Translations under genes and position numbers: made by a program
The notes under the pieces: generated by a model
The model's database searches: none
Told to the model about the DNA's origin: nothing
The model's input: the letters and a program-made list of their open reading frames with translations, nothing else
From: Paenibacillus mangrovi
GTDB taxonomy: Bacteria > Bacillota > Bacilli > Paenibacillales > Paenibacillaceae
Assembly (NCBI RefSeq): GCF_022898935.1
Contig: NZ_JALIRP010000018.1
Span: forward strand, 1 to 63,203
DNA length: 63,203 nucleotides
Reading direction: 5' to 3'
Shown here: piece by piece, positions 50,575-59,275 of the stretch
Layout of the letters: each line of letters begins with the position of its first letter
Numbering within the stretch: the first letter of the stretch is position 1

Positions 50575-51345
50575 TCAAATAATTCCAAATCGTTCCAGTG
50601 CATTTTCGGTTGTGATTCTGGCTATTTCTTCCACTTCAACCCCCTTAATCTGTGCTGCCACCTCGGCAACCAAACGTACATGAGCGGACTCATTTCGCTT
50701 CCCGCGGAAGGGGTGCGGAGTGAGATAAGGAGAGTCGGTTTCAATGAGTAGCCGGTCCATCGGAACCTGCGCGAGCACCTCTTTGGGTTGTCTTGCATTT
50801 TTAAACGTGATCGGTCCTCCGAAGGAGAGGTGAAAGCCCATATTCAGGCATAATTTGGCCGTTTCCCAGCTTCCGGAATAGGAGTGCATGACGCCCCCGA
50901 CTTCATTTGCCTTCTCTTCACGTAAAATTTTCACGATATCCTCATGCGCATCCCGGTTATGGATGACAATCGGCATGTTCAGCTCCCGGGCCAGGCCAAT
51001 CTGCTGACGTAAAACATGATGCTGAACCTCTTTGGGTGAGGTATCCCAGTAATAGTCGAGTCCAATTTCGCCGATCGCGACGACCTTCTCGTGACTGCAT
51101 AAGGATGCAATCCATTCAAGGTCCCCTTCTTTCATGGTGATCACATCTTGAGGATGCCATCCCACAGCGGCATAGATAAAATCATAGGTCTCTGCAAGCT
51201 TCATCGTCGACGGAATCGTCTCGCGGTTAAAGCCGACGTTGATCATCCGGCTGACGCCGGCATCCAGTGCGCGCTGAATCGTCTCTTCGCGGTCTTCGTC
51301 GAACTGAGGCGCGTCAAGATGTGTATGTGTGTCGAACAAATTCAT
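50575..51345 (-). CDS. tatD: TatD-family metal-dependent hydrolase (YabD)
   Basis: TIM-barrel metallo-dependent deoxyribonuclease-type enzyme. It has 256 residues from ATG 51345 (AAGGGAG about 8 bases upstream), matching B. subtilis YabD. Metal ligands: HTHLD at 6-10, the catalytic Glu in GEIGLDYYW, His in IVIHNRDAHED, and Asp in ETDSPYLTP. E. coli TatD has 3'-5' exonuclease activity; the cellular role in Firmicutes is uncertain. It follows the HD-domain gene. Confidence 0.95.
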   Translation of the reverse strand: MNLFDTHTHLDAPQFDEDREETIQRALDAGVSRMINVGFNRETIPSTMKLAETYDFIYAAVGWHPQDVITMKEGDLEWIASLCSHEKVVAIGEIGLDYYWDTSPKEVQHHVLRQQIGLARELNMPIVIHNRDAHEDIVKILREEKANEVGGVMHSYSGSWETAKLCLNMGFHLSFGGPITFKNARQPKEVLAQVPMDRLLIETDSPYLTPHPFRGKRNESAHVRLVAEVAAQIKGVEVEEIARITTENALERFGII

Positions 51346-51402
51346 GAGTATAACTCCCTTCGTGTCGCAAAGCATGGCCTTGCATCTTCGTAGTATTTGT
51401 CG

Positions 51403-52683
51403 TTATTGCTTGAAAATTTGGGCGATGGAGTCGGGAAGAGAAGAAATGACGTCCTTCAGTTTCGACCCTGGATAATACAAGTGATATTTGCCGCGATGAA
51501 TGCCGCTGATAGAGCGAACAATATCCGACACCTCTGAGATTTCACGCAGCCGGTCCTCGCGGTCGAGCAGGAGAATCTGCTTTTGGCTGGACTCATCACC
51601 GGGACGGAATACATCGTACGGAAGATCCGTTGGAAAATCAATCTCGAGATCATATTCGGGGTTCAGTCCCACGCGTTTGAATTCCCTGCGGATCTCATCG
51701 ATCATTTCTAGGTCCACAGATTCAACCTCTACATATTTATACAACCTTCGATGCATAAACCGAGAGCATAATTCGCTCAGAACAGCATCCTTTTCGGTTG
51801 CCCATTGCAAAAATGCGGTTTGGATCAGCGCTTCGTCCAGCTTGAGATAATCCTGTACGGACAGCCTGTCTTCAAAAAGCCCCGGGAGCGGATCCACCAT
51901 AAAATTGAAGGAATAATGATCCCGGTAAAGCTCCTTGGCACGCCGGAAAATCTGCCGCAAAATAATCTCCGAGCTGCGCGTCACCGGGTGGAAATATACC
52001 TGCCAATACATTTGGTAACGGGACATCAGGTAATCCTCTACCGCATGCATTCCCGAATCCTTAACCACAACTCTTCCCTGATATGGACGAAGCATTCTTA
52101 AAATGCGATCGATATCGATCGTTCCATAGTTCACTCCAGTGTAATAAGCATCACGCAGCAAATAATCCATCCGATCGGCGTCGAGAGGACTGGATACCAG
52201 GTTGACGACAATCGGGTTGACGTAGTCCTTGGCAATGACGGATGCAACCTTCGCCGGAAAATCCGCCGCAATCTCGGTGAGGATCGCATTCACTTCCGTA
52301 TCCCCTAAAACGATTCGCCGGGTCCAATCTTCATGGTCCATATGAAAGGCTTCTTCTATTGAATGAGAAAAGGGACCGTGTCCGAGATCATGCAGTAAAG
52401 CTGCGCATAGCGTTAGCAGCTTCTCGCTGCTGGGCCAATCGGCATATCCGCTCCGTTCGAATTGGGAAATGATCCGGCGGGTAATCTCATACACCCCAAG
52501 AGAATGGGAAAAGCGGCTGTGCTCAGCCCCATGAAAGGTCAGATAGGATGTACCGAGCTGCCTTATCCGCCGAAGCCGCTGAAACTCCGTCGTATTGATT
52601 AAACGCCAAATGATAGAGTGCTGCACGTGAATATAATTATGTACCGGGTCTTTAAACACCTTTTCCTCATTCAAAGTATGCAT
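51403..52683 (-). CDS. HD-domain phosphohydrolase, YwfO/EF1143-like
   Basis: A 426-residue protein of the HD superfamily subgroup that includes B. subtilis YwfO and the dNTP triphosphohydrolase EF1143 of Enterococcus. The metal site is visible: EHSRFSHSLGVYEI and ALLHDLGHGPFSHSIE, plus SSPLDADRMDYLLRDA with the last Asp. ATG 52683 is chosen over GTG 52692, which lies on top of the ribosome site. Its substrate is not proven. It stands where B. subtilis, from memory, has metS. Confidence 0.92.
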   Translation of the reverse strand: MHTLNEEKVFKDPVHNYIHVQHSIIWRLINTTEFQRLRRIRQLGTSYLTFHGAEHSRFSHSLGVYEITRRIISQFERSGYADWPSSEKLLTLCAALLHDLGHGPFSHSIEEAFHMDHEDWTRRIVLGDTEVNAILTEIAADFPAKVASVIAKDYVNPIVVNLVSSPLDADRMDYLLRDAYYTGVNYGTIDIDRILRMLRPYQGRVVVKDSGMHAVEDYLMSRYQMYWQVYFHPVTRSSEIILRQIFRRAKELYRDHYSFNFMVDPLPGLFEDRLSVQDYLKLDEALIQTAFLQWATEKDAVLSELCSRFMHRRLYKYVEVESVDLEMIDEIRREFKRVGLNPEYDLEIDFPTDLPYDVFRPGDESSQKQILLLDREDRLREISEVSDIVRSISGIHRGKYHLYYPGSKLKDVISSLPDSIAQIFKQ

Positions 52684-52739
52684 ATCTCTCACTTCCTTCT
52701 TGAATTAGTGATTTAAAATTAAAATAATTTTGAATTTTT

Positions 52740-52758
52740 TTCGACAATGTATGTCGAA
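52740..52758. promoter_or_regulatory. perfect inverted pair of Spo0A boxes
   Basis: TTCGACA (52740-52746), 5 bp, TGTCGAA (52752-52758): two consensus Spo0A boxes facing each other. They lie 57-75 bp upstream of the HD-domain gene start and 140-160 bp upstream of the abrB promoter. Either gene could be the target. A TGTCG follows at about 52762. Confidence 0.65.
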
Positions 52759-52896
52759 TAGTGTCGTTTCAAGTAGAAAAAGAGACTTCCAAATCGACAT
52801 TATCCTACCAACGTTATATAATGGGAAAAGAATCCTAAAACGAGTGATTATCAAGCTATTAAGCGATCTGTATTTTTTTTGATGACAAATTGCAGG

Positions 52897-52925
52897 TTGA
52901 CTGTTTTGGGAATCGTTGGTATTAT
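52897..52925 (+). promoter_or_regulatory. abrB promoter (sigma-A)
   Basis: -35 TTGACT (52897-52902), 17-bp spacer, -10 TATTAT (52920-52925), on the plus strand. Confidence 0.75.
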
Positions 52926-52948
52926 AAATATCATAAAAGAGAGAACGT

Positions 52949-52955
52949 TGTCGAA
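52949..52955 (+). promoter_or_regulatory. Spo0A box downstream of the abrB promoter
   Basis: Consensus TGTCGAA at about +17 to +23 of the predicted transcript. In B. subtilis, Spo0A represses abrB through boxes downstream of its start, so this arrangement looks conserved. Confidence 0.7.
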
Positions 52956-52998
52956 TTATGACATTTTAAAACTATGGCGAGAGGAGCAATGATCAGTT

Positions 52999-53253
52999 AT
53001 GATGAAATCAACTGGTATTGTAAGAAAAGTAGATGAACTGGGCCGGGTCGTTATTCCAATTGAATTGCGCCGCACATTGGGCATCGGGGAAAAGGACGCT
53101 TTGGAAATTTACGTAGACGGAGAGCGCATCATGCTCAAGAAATATGAGCCAGCCTGCATCTTCTGTGGAAACGCTGAGAACGTGACTTACTTCAAAGGAA
53201 AAATTGTTTGCCATGAATGTATCTCAGAAATCCCAACACCTGTGACAAATTAA
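52999..53253 (+). CDS. abrB: transition-state regulator AbrB
   Basis: An 84-residue global repressor of post-exponential genes. The N-terminal DNA-binding domain (1-53: GIVRKVDELGRVVIPIELRR) is a swapped-hairpin barrel. The C-terminal part has CIFCGNAENV and IVCHECI, giving two CxxC pairs, a feature of Paenibacillus and some clostridial AbrBs. The start is ATG 52999 or 53002; GAGAGGAG lies 12-15 bases upstream, an unusually long gap. It is the only plus-strand gene in the conserved block, opposite the HD-domain gene. Confidence 0.95.
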   Translation: MMKSTGIVRKVDELGRVVIPIELRRTLGIGEKDALEIYVDGERIMLKKYEPACIFCGNAENVTYFKGKIVCHECISEIPTPVTN

Positions 53254-53314
53254 GTTTTTTAGTATATAATAGTATTATTCTATTTGTTAATTCTAACCTT
53301 TTTCATATCTCCTT

Positions 53315-53358
53315 GTGTCTCCTAGGCTATTGAACCCGGCCTTGGGAGACATTTTTTT
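53315..53358 (+). terminator. terminator after abrB
   Basis: Plus-strand stem GTCTCCTAGGC / GCCTTGGGAGAC followed by ATTTTTTT. A second GC-rich hairpin (GGGGGTGC / GCACCCCC, about 53390-53418) lies between it and rsmI and may serve rsmI. Confidence 0.9.
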
Positions 53359-53450
53359 GCCCTCTTTCCTGCTGCTCACCTTTACGGGGGTGCGTTAAAG
53401 CGGCACCCCCCCGTTGACGAGCTCTTTTTTATATCCATTTCAGCTAAATC

Positions 53451-54335
53451 TTAGATCAATGCGTTATAAATATCCCGCTTCGACACACCTCGGTCACCCG
53501 CCGTTTTCTTCATGGCCTCCTTACGGGGAACTCCTTCCGACTCGTAATGAGCCACATGCTCCTCCACCGATAGATGCTGCCACCAGGCCGATAACTGCTC
53601 CTGTTCCTCTCTAGCACTTGTCCCTTCAACGACTAAGCAATATTCACCAAGAGGCGGATGCTCTTGCAGATATTCCAGGCACTCCTCTACGCTGCCACGA
53701 ATAAATTCCTCATATCGCTTCGTAAGCTCTCTAGCAAGAACCACCTGCCGGTTCCCATATACATTAAGAATCGCATTCAAGGTTTTGATTATCCGGTGCG
53801 GCGATTCGTAAAACAGTAACGTCCCTTGCGAAACCCGGAAGGACTGGAGTATCGCTTCGACATCTTTACGTTCCCTGGGAAGAAAACCAATGAAGGTAAA
53901 CCGCTCTGTCGATAGTCCCGAAGCAATCAGGGATGATAATGCGGCATTGGCTCCCGGGATCGGAATTACATTGATTCCTTCAGCTACCGCCAACTTCACC
54001 AGGTCCGCTCCAGGATCCGAAATCGCCGGTAAACCGGCATCACTGACGAGCGCCAAATTTTTTCCTTCTATTATATAGCGTATCAGTTCCGGTCCGCTTG
54101 CCGCCTTGTTATGCTCATGATAGCTAAACAGCATCTGCGGGCTGATCTCGAAATGCGTTAGCAGTTTCCGAGTCTGGCGCGTGTCCTCGGCTGCAATAAT
54201 ATCGCATTCTTTTAATGTCCGGATCGCCCGAAAAGTCATATCCTCTAGATTTCCGATTGGCGTACCAACGAGATACAATGATCCTTTGCCGCTATGGGAC
54301 TGTTCTTGAAAGCTGCTTTGACGTGTAAGACTCAT
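53451..54335 (-). CDS. rsmI: 16S rRNA 2'-O-ribose C1402 methyltransferase RsmI
   Basis: Methylates C1402 in the decoding centre. ATG 54335 overlaps the yabB stop (ATGA) with GGGAG close upstream and gives 294 residues; the longer reading to 54383 lies inside yabB. It has a SAM-binding tetrapyrrole-methylase-type fold with the signature LYLVGTPIGNLEDMTFRAI and AAEDTRQTRKLL, then SDAGLPAISDPG and the C-terminal KETAGD-like region MKKTAGDRGVSKRDIYN. Confidence 0.96.
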   Translation of the reverse strand: MSLTRQSSFQEQSHSGKGSLYLVGTPIGNLEDMTFRAIRTLKECDIIAAEDTRQTRKLLTHFEISPQMLFSYHEHNKAASGPELIRYIIEGKNLALVSDAGLPAISDPGADLVKLAVAEGINVIPIPGANAALSSLIASGLSTERFTFIGFLPRERKDVEAILQSFRVSQGTLLFYESPHRIIKTLNAILNVYGNRQVVLARELTKRYEEFIRGSVEECLEYLQEHPPLGEYCLVVEGTSAREEQEQLSAWWQHLSVEEHVAHYESEGVPRKEAMKKTAGDRGVSKRDIYNALI

Positions 54336-55099
54336 ACTTCTCCCTCTTTGGAACCGTAGTAAATATCCATAATTTCCGGACAATATTGATTATTCTCATC
54401 ATACACAATCAGCGGAGGAAGGAGCCTTACCTCCGGTTTGCCGTCGCGTATCGCTTCAATTAGCACCATGTTGGCCTCCAGATGGGCACGCGGATGCACA
54501 AAACGCAGTCGTTTCGGTTCAAGCCGGTACTGCCGCATCAAAGCCATAATGTCACCAAGCCGCTGTGGCTTATGAACCATGCTGACCTTACCGCCGGGCT
54601 TGACCAGCCGGAAGCAGGTCTGAATAACCTCCTCAAGCGTACAGCTGATTTCGTGGCGGGCAATGGCCTGATGCCGATTCAGCTTAATATCGCTTCCGTT
54701 CAGCGGCATATAGGGCGGATTCACCGTAATTGCATCATATACGCCATGCCCCGTTTCCTTATACAGTTCTCTCAGGTCTCCCTCGCGAATGATGATTCTC
54801 TCCTGCATCTGGTTCAGAGTCACACTGCGGCGGGCCATCCCTGCAAGACGGGGCTGAATTTCGATCCCCTCAATATCGGCCTTGGTTCGGGTCGTCAGGA
54901 GCAGGGGAATCACTCCGTTGCCTGTACACAAATCCAGGATCCTGCCCCTTGGCGGAATCCCCGCAAACCGTGCCAATAGGACGGCATCCATCGAAAAGCT
55001 GAACACCTCGTCGCTCTGTATAATATGCAAATCATGGGTCAGTAAATCGTCAATGCGTTCCGATGGCTCCAAAAGGCTGTTGTCCATATCCATGTTCAT
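54332..55099 (-). CDS. yabB: tRNA1(Val) adenine-N6 methyltransferase-like protein (YabB)
   Basis: A 255-residue class I SAM methyltransferase of the TrmN6/YfiC group. SAM site ILDLCTGNGVIPLLL (about 51-65) and the catalytic NPPY (about 127-130), which identifies an N6-adenine or glutamine methyltransferase. The substrate in E. coli is A37 of tRNA1-Val; for YabB it is inferred. AAAGGA lies upstream of the ATG. It is coupled to rsmI. From memory, yazA, found between them in B. subtilis, is absent. Confidence 0.93.
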   Translation of the reverse strand: MNMDMDNSLLEPSERIDDLLTHDLHIIQSDEVFSFSMDAVLLARFAGIPPRGRILDLCTGNGVIPLLLTTRTKADIEGIEIQPRLAGMARRSVTLNQMQERIIIREGDLRELYKETGHGVYDAITVNPPYMPLNGSDIKLNRHQAIARHEISCTLEEVIQTCFRLVKPGGKVSMVHKPQRLGDIMALMRQYRLEPKRLRFVHPRAHLEANMVLIEAIRDGKPEVRLLPPLIVYDENNQYCPEIMDIYYGSKEGEV

Positions 55100-55182
55100 C
55101 GTTTCTATTTTCCTTTACCCGTTGTTCTCTAGTTTTCACCATTCATCATTGCAAATAACCCCACAAAGTGGAGTATACACCT

Positions 55183-55213
55183 CGAAAAAAAACCGTAGGA
55201 GTCTCTCCTACGG
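55183..55213 (-). terminator. terminator after yabA
   Basis: Minus-strand stem CCGTAGGAGA / TCTCCTACGG followed by eight T's. Confidence 0.95.
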
Positions 55214-55215
55214 CC

Positions 55216-55581
55216 TCATTTATTCAAAAAAGACAGGCAGAAAAGGCAATCGCCTTCCATGCGCAGATGTCCATAATAGACGTTACAGATGTGAAAGCCC
55301 TCATGATAAAGTCTTGCAAGGTTGTCATAGCCTTCCCCAACCACGTCACTTGGGTGTTCAGGTTTCATTGAGTCATGAGGCGGCTCATGCAAAGGCAAGC
55401 CCTCTTCAGCAGGCAAAGCTTCCTTCAAGATTTTGCGGAGATGTTCATTTTCCAAGGTCAGACGATGATTCTCTTCCAGCAATTCTTTCATAATCAGCTT
55501 CATTTCACCCAGATCACTATGGATCTGTCCCATTTGTGTTTCCATTTCTTGAATGTGTGCAAAAATACTTTTCTTTTCCAA
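55216..55581 (-). CDS. yabA: replication initiation-control protein YabA
   Basis: Negative regulator of DnaA that also binds the sliding clamp DnaN. TTG 55581, with GAGGTG 5 bases upstream, gives 121 residues, close to B. subtilis (119). An N-terminal leucine-zipper-like coiled coil (about 5-60: HIQEMETQMGQIHSDLGEMK) makes the tetramer. The C-terminal domain holds the zinc ligands H and C (HEGFHICNVYYG, GDCLFC). A longer reading to 55695 runs into ricT and lacks support. Confidence 0.95.
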   Translation of the reverse strand: MEKKSIFAHIQEMETQMGQIHSDLGEMKLIMKELLEENHRLTLENEHLRKILKEALPAEEGLPLHEPPHDSMKPEHPSDVVGEGYDNLARLYHEGFHICNVYYGHLRMEGDCLFCLSFLNK

Positions 55582-55609
55582 GTTTCCACCTCGAAAGTAA
55601 CCATATGGT

Positions 55610-56410
55610 CTACTTAATGACAACGTCATCCAGTTGCAGTTCCTTGACCTTGCCGATCTCAAACAGCTGTACATGGACAGAACGAGTGTCAGCATTGATG
55701 CCGACTACCTTGCCTTCGCCCAAGGATGTGATGACGATTTTGCCTACCGATGGCAGTTCTTCCTTCACACTTTCATAATTATCATGCTCAAATTTCAGGC
55801 AGCACATGAGTCTTCCGCACAAACCGGAAATTTTGGTTGGATTCAGCGACAAGCTTTGATCCTTGGCCATTTTGATCGATACCGGTTCGAAATCGCCGAG
55901 CCACGACGAGCAGCAAAGAATTCGACCGCATGGGCCAATTCCGCCCAGCATCTTCGCTTCGTCACGTACCCCAATTTGTCTGAGCTCAATTCGAGTCCGG
56001 AATATGCCTGCCAAATCTTTGACCAGCTCCCGGAAGTCCACTCTTCCCTCAGCCGTAAAGTAGAAAATGATTTTATTTCGGTCAAACGTAAATTCCACGT
56101 CCACCAGCTTCATTTTGAGCCCATGGTCACGGATTTTATTTAAACAGGTGGTAAAAGCCTCTTTCGCAGCCTGCTTGTTCTCTTCCACAACGCGTGCGTC
56201 AGAGTCTCCAGCGATGCGTATCACTTTTTTCAGCGGCAATACCACATCGGCTTCCTGCACCTCTTTTTTTCCAACGACAACTTTACCATATTCGATGCCG
56301 CGCGCCGTTTCGACAATAACGCTATTATCCCTCTCTATCGGAAAATCGAGCGGATCGAAGTAATAAATTTTGCCCGCTTTTTTAAAACGGACACCCACTA
56401 CACTGTACAA
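55610..56410 (-). CDS. ricT: RicT (YaaT), PSP1-domain protein of the RicAFT complex
   Basis: In B. subtilis RicT with RicA and RicF forms an Fe-S complex that promotes mRNA processing by RNase Y and speeds Spo0A activation. It has 266 residues with a PSP1 domain (about 60-150). Two Cys-rich motifs, GPCGRILCC and LCGRLMCCL, are the likely Fe-S ligands. Start TTG 56410 with GAGGGGG 7 bases upstream. It lies between holB and yabA as in B. subtilis. Confidence 0.95.
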   Translation of the reverse strand: MYSVVGVRFKKAGKIYYFDPLDFPIERDNSVIVETARGIEYGKVVVGKKEVQEADVVLPLKKVIRIAGDSDARVVEENKQAAKEAFTTCLNKIRDHGLKMKLVDVEFTFDRNKIIFYFTAEGRVDFRELVKDLAGIFRTRIELRQIGVRDEAKMLGGIGPCGRILCCSSWLGDFEPVSIKMAKDQSLSLNPTKISGLCGRLMCCLKFEHDNYESVKEELPSVGKIVITSLGEGKVVGINADTRSVHVQLFEIGKVKELQLDDVVIK

Positions 56411-56454
56411 AAATTAACCCCCTCGTATGCCAGAAAAATTGGCTGGCCTTGAAG

Positions 56455-57429
56455 CTATCCTTCCAAACCGATCAAAAATTGTTCAAGACAAAGTTGGCCA
56501 TTCACATTGTAGCGCAATTTTTTTTGGCACTCTGCGGCCAAATCCATATAGGAGACCCATTGTGCTGTGCTGCGGGATGAAGCATATGTGGATAAGAACT
56601 CCAACTGATCTATGAAAACGATACTTTCGTGCTTTCCGTATTGGACGTGAAGCATATCTTTGAACCACAAATGAAACAAGCTTAGCAGTAAATCCAGATG
56701 GTCGGAAAGTCCGGCTTTGAACACCTTCTGCCCTGCGGTCACCAGAGCGGAACTGCCTCGTCCCAGAGATTCCTTCCCTAATTGTAACATTACGTTTCTA
56801 ATTTCTGCAAACCAATTCTGCTCCATCATTTCACGGCATCCATCGAGTCCAGATGACAGCTGTACCGCGCACCTGGCAAGCACTGAAGGATACCCTTCAT
56901 CGACCAACTGCTGCTGCATCAGGGCAGGTCTCAGTGGGAAAAAGGCTATCGTTTGCGCCCGCGACTGAATCGTTGGCAGTAAAGCCTGTCCATTTTCCGT
57001 GATCAGCACAGCCACAGCCGGCACCGGCGGTTCCTCCAAAAATTTGAGCAGGCTGTTGGCAGCTTGTACGGTCATGGTATCCGCATGGTCAATGATATAT
57101 ACCTTTGGATTTTTGGACTCCGAACGATAGGAAAAGACCCGCTGCAGTTCGCGGATCTGGTCTATTTTAATGGAAGATCCGTCTGGAGCAAGGAGATGAA
57201 GATCGGGATGATTGCCGTGCAAAACCTTGCGGCATTCGAGACAATGCCCGCACGCATCATCCTCACGTTCAGTACAGAATAATGCCTGGGCAAACGTCAT
57301 TGCCGTCTTCATCTGCCCGCATCCAGCGGGTCCGCTGAAAATATACGCATGGCTGACGGAATCGCTGCGAAGCGCGCTTTGCAGCAGCTTCTTGGCCGGT
57401 TCCTGCCCCATAATATCCTGAAAAGACAT
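56455..57429 (-). CDS. holB: DNA polymerase III delta' subunit
   Basis: Clamp-loader subunit. It has 324 residues with an AAA+ domain (about 1-210), a zinc knuckle (CTEREDDACGHCLEC) and a C-terminal collar. The P-loop reads GPAGCGQMKTA, so the ATP-binding Lys-Thr/Ser pair is lost, in line with a non-hydrolysing delta' subunit. FLEEPPVPAVAVLITEN holds the sensor region. GAGAGGA precedes the ATG. The order yaaR-holB-ricT-yabA matches B. subtilis. Confidence 0.95.
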   Translation of the reverse strand: MSFQDIMGQEPAKKLLQSALRSDSVSHAYIFSGPAGCGQMKTAMTFAQALFCTEREDDACGHCLECRKVLHGNHPDLHLLAPDGSSIKIDQIRELQRVFSYRSESKNPKVYIIDHADTMTVQAANSLLKFLEEPPVPAVAVLITENGQALLPTIQSRAQTIAFFPLRPALMQQQLVDEGYPSVLARCAVQLSSGLDGCREMMEQNWFAEIRNVMLQLGKESLGRGSSALVTAGQKVFKAGLSDHLDLLLSLFHLWFKDMLHVQYGKHESIVFIDQLEFLSTYASSRSTAQWVSYMDLAAECQKKLRYNVNGQLCLEQFLIGLEG

Positions 57430-57579
57430 GTTTCCTCTCTTCCTTCGGGAACTTGCATGATCCGATTCACCAAAAAATCGGATTTTGCAAAGTCTTCGTT
57501 TAGATCAACATCCGTGTTTGTATTTTACTGCTATATCTTAGTGTATCATGAGATAGCTCAGATGTTCATTCCTATTTCT

Positions 57580-58017
57580 TCAAAATACGAGATTAATCAG
57601 CATACCACGGATTTCGCCGATCTGCTGTAACAATTCGATCTTGCCCTGCTCGCTATCCAGAAGCTCGTCAGCCATTCCGAGCAGCGCAGAATCAATCTCG
57701 TCAAGCAATTTATAGCGTTTCCCACGTCCGCGCCGATCCCAACCCCTGGCCTCCTTCATGGTAACGCCCCGTCTCACCGTATCCTCCAAAAAACGCTTTA
57801 CAAGCATACGGTAAAGCTTTAATTCCCGGATCGTCATCGCTTTGGCCAAGCGGTCTCCCTGCATCTGTATTTCCTTGAACCGGCGTCCAAGCTCTTCCTG
57901 GGAGGCACTTGTCGACTGCTGCTGCATCACGTCGAGGAAGGACTTCTGCTGAACCGGCTTTGCCGACGTAACCTGAAGTTCGCTCTTAATGGGTCTAAAC
58001 CCCGGGTTGATTTTCAA
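57580..58017 (-). CDS. yaaR: YaaR, DUF327 protein
   Basis: A 145-residue mostly helical cytoplasmic protein of unknown function. The family's middle RELKLYRMLVKRFLEDTV and the stretch WDRRGRGKRYKLLDEID are visible. Start TTG 58017 with CAGGGG upstream. The gene lies between darA and holB, the same place as in B. subtilis. No catalytic motif is apparent. Confidence 0.9.
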   Translation of the reverse strand: MKINPGFRPIKSELQVTSAKPVQQKSFLDVMQQQSTSASQEELGRRFKEIQMQGDRLAKAMTIRELKLYRMLVKRFLEDTVRRGVTMKEARGWDRRGRGKRYKLLDEIDSALLGMADELLDSEQGKIELLQQIGEIRGMLINLVF

Positions 58018-58137
58018 GTGAATCCCCTGCCTTTATAGACCTATGAATAATGATTTGTTATAATCTGGAGCCGCTATGACGGGTGATTCTAAGGTTGCGT
58101 TGTCAGCGACCCGGGATATGGTGTTATCGCATTTATA

Positions 58138-58467
58138 TTAGAAATGCTCAAAGCGGTCTACCGGCAGTACAAACACCGTGGCTCCGCCTACTTGAACTTC
58201 AACGGGGAGAGGCAAATAGGAATCTGTCGTACCGCTCATTGGCGTAACCGGAGTTACAAGCTGTTCTCTGACTTTACAACTGCTGCGGATGACATTCATT
58301 ACAGCCTCGACCTGACTGTCGTCCACCCCGATCATAAATGTGGTGTTACCCGCCCGAAGAAACCCGCCGGTACTTGCCAGCTTAGTCGCCCGAAAATTCG
58401 CTTTTACAAGTCCTCCCGACAAACGGTTGCTGTCTTTATCCTGTACAATCGCAACGATCAGTTTCAT
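58138..58467 (-). CDS. darA: cyclic-di-AMP receptor DarA (YaaQ), PII-like
   Basis: A 109-residue PII-like trimeric protein that binds c-di-AMP in B. subtilis, S. aureus and Listeria. MKLIVAIVQDKDSNRL, FRATKLASTGGFLRAGNTTFM read in two parts, and the T-loop/B-loop positions are conserved. GGAGGG precedes the ATG. Its physiological output is not settled. The same window carries a c-di-AMP riboswitch at yabE. Confidence 0.95.
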   Translation of the reverse strand: MKLIVAIVQDKDSNRLSGGLVKANFRATKLASTGGFLRAGNTTFMIGVDDSQVEAVMNVIRSSCKVREQLVTPVTPMSGTTDSYLPLPVEVQVGGATVFVLPVDRFEHF

Positions 58468-58594
58468 CCTGCATTCCCTCCTCTTGATTTAAAGCTTGCA
58501 CCTATATAAATCGAACTAAAGTTTGTACTGTTATCATCTCCACTTATGTTGTGGCATACGAGATGCTCTACTTTTTCTTCAGTTCATTTTATCT

Positions 58595-58624
58595 AGTACA
58601 AGCCGTACCTTACTTATTTGACAA
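58595..58624 (-). promoter_or_regulatory. possible darA promoter
   Basis: -35 TTGTCA (58619-58624), 18-bp spacer, -10 TGTACT (58595-58600), in the 163-bp gap after tmk. Confidence 0.4.
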
Positions 58625-58630
58625 AGATCT

Positions 58631-59275
58631 TCAAAAATCCTTTAAAATCCGCTCTTCCAGGCTTTGAATGATATCCCGCTCGACATCCTCCAATGCCTTC
58701 GAAGCGTCAATCACGACAATTCGATCTGAAAAACGCTCGGCAAGCTGCAGATAACCTTCCCTCACTTTATGATGGAAAGGTAGTCCCTCCAAATCCAGAC
58801 GGTTAACCTCACGCTCACGGCTTGCCGCAATTCGCGCTAATCCGACTTCAGGTTCAATATCCAGGTAGAAGGTAAGCTGCGGCATACGGTCATGAATCGC
58901 AAACTGGTTAATGCTCCATACCTGCTCTATACCAATTCCTCGTGCGTATCCCTGGTAAACCAGGCTGCTGTCCACAAACCGGTCACACATCACCAGCTTG
59001 CCTTCTGCAAGCGCCGGTTCCACCTTTTCCGCTAAATGCTGGCTTCGTGAAGCGGCATACAGCAGCGCCTCTGTCCGTGCATCCATCGCAGTGTGGCTGG
59101 GGTTCAATATGATCTCACGAATTTTCTCGGCGATCTCTATGCCTCCCGGCTCACGTGTGATGATATGAGGGATGGAGCGGCTTTCCAGATAACTCTTGAG
59201 TCTGGCGATTACTGTCGTTTTACCGGATCCCTCCCCTCCCTCAAGCGTTATGAAGATTCCCTGACCCTTGTTCAT
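58631..59275 (-). CDS. tmk: thymidylate kinase
   Basis: Phosphorylates dTMP to dTDP. It has 214 residues. The P-loop is LEGGEGSGKTTVIARL (about 11-26), DRFVDSSLVYQGYARG is the thymidylate-kinase signature, and the lid follows near SREREVNRLD. The ATG overlaps the stop of the decarboxylase gene (ATGA), so the two are coupled. Synteny with B. subtilis (yaaO-tmk-yaaQ). Confidence 0.97.
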   Translation of the reverse strand: MNKGQGIFITLEGGEGSGKTTVIARLKSYLESRSIPHIITREPGGIEIAEKIREIILNPSHTAMDARTEALLYAASRSQHLAEKVEPALAEGKLVMCDRFVDSSLVYQGYARGIGIEQVWSINQFAIHDRMPQLTFYLDIEPEVGLARIAASREREVNRLDLEGLPFHHKVREGYLQLAERFSDRIVVIDASKALEDVERDIIQSLEERILKDF

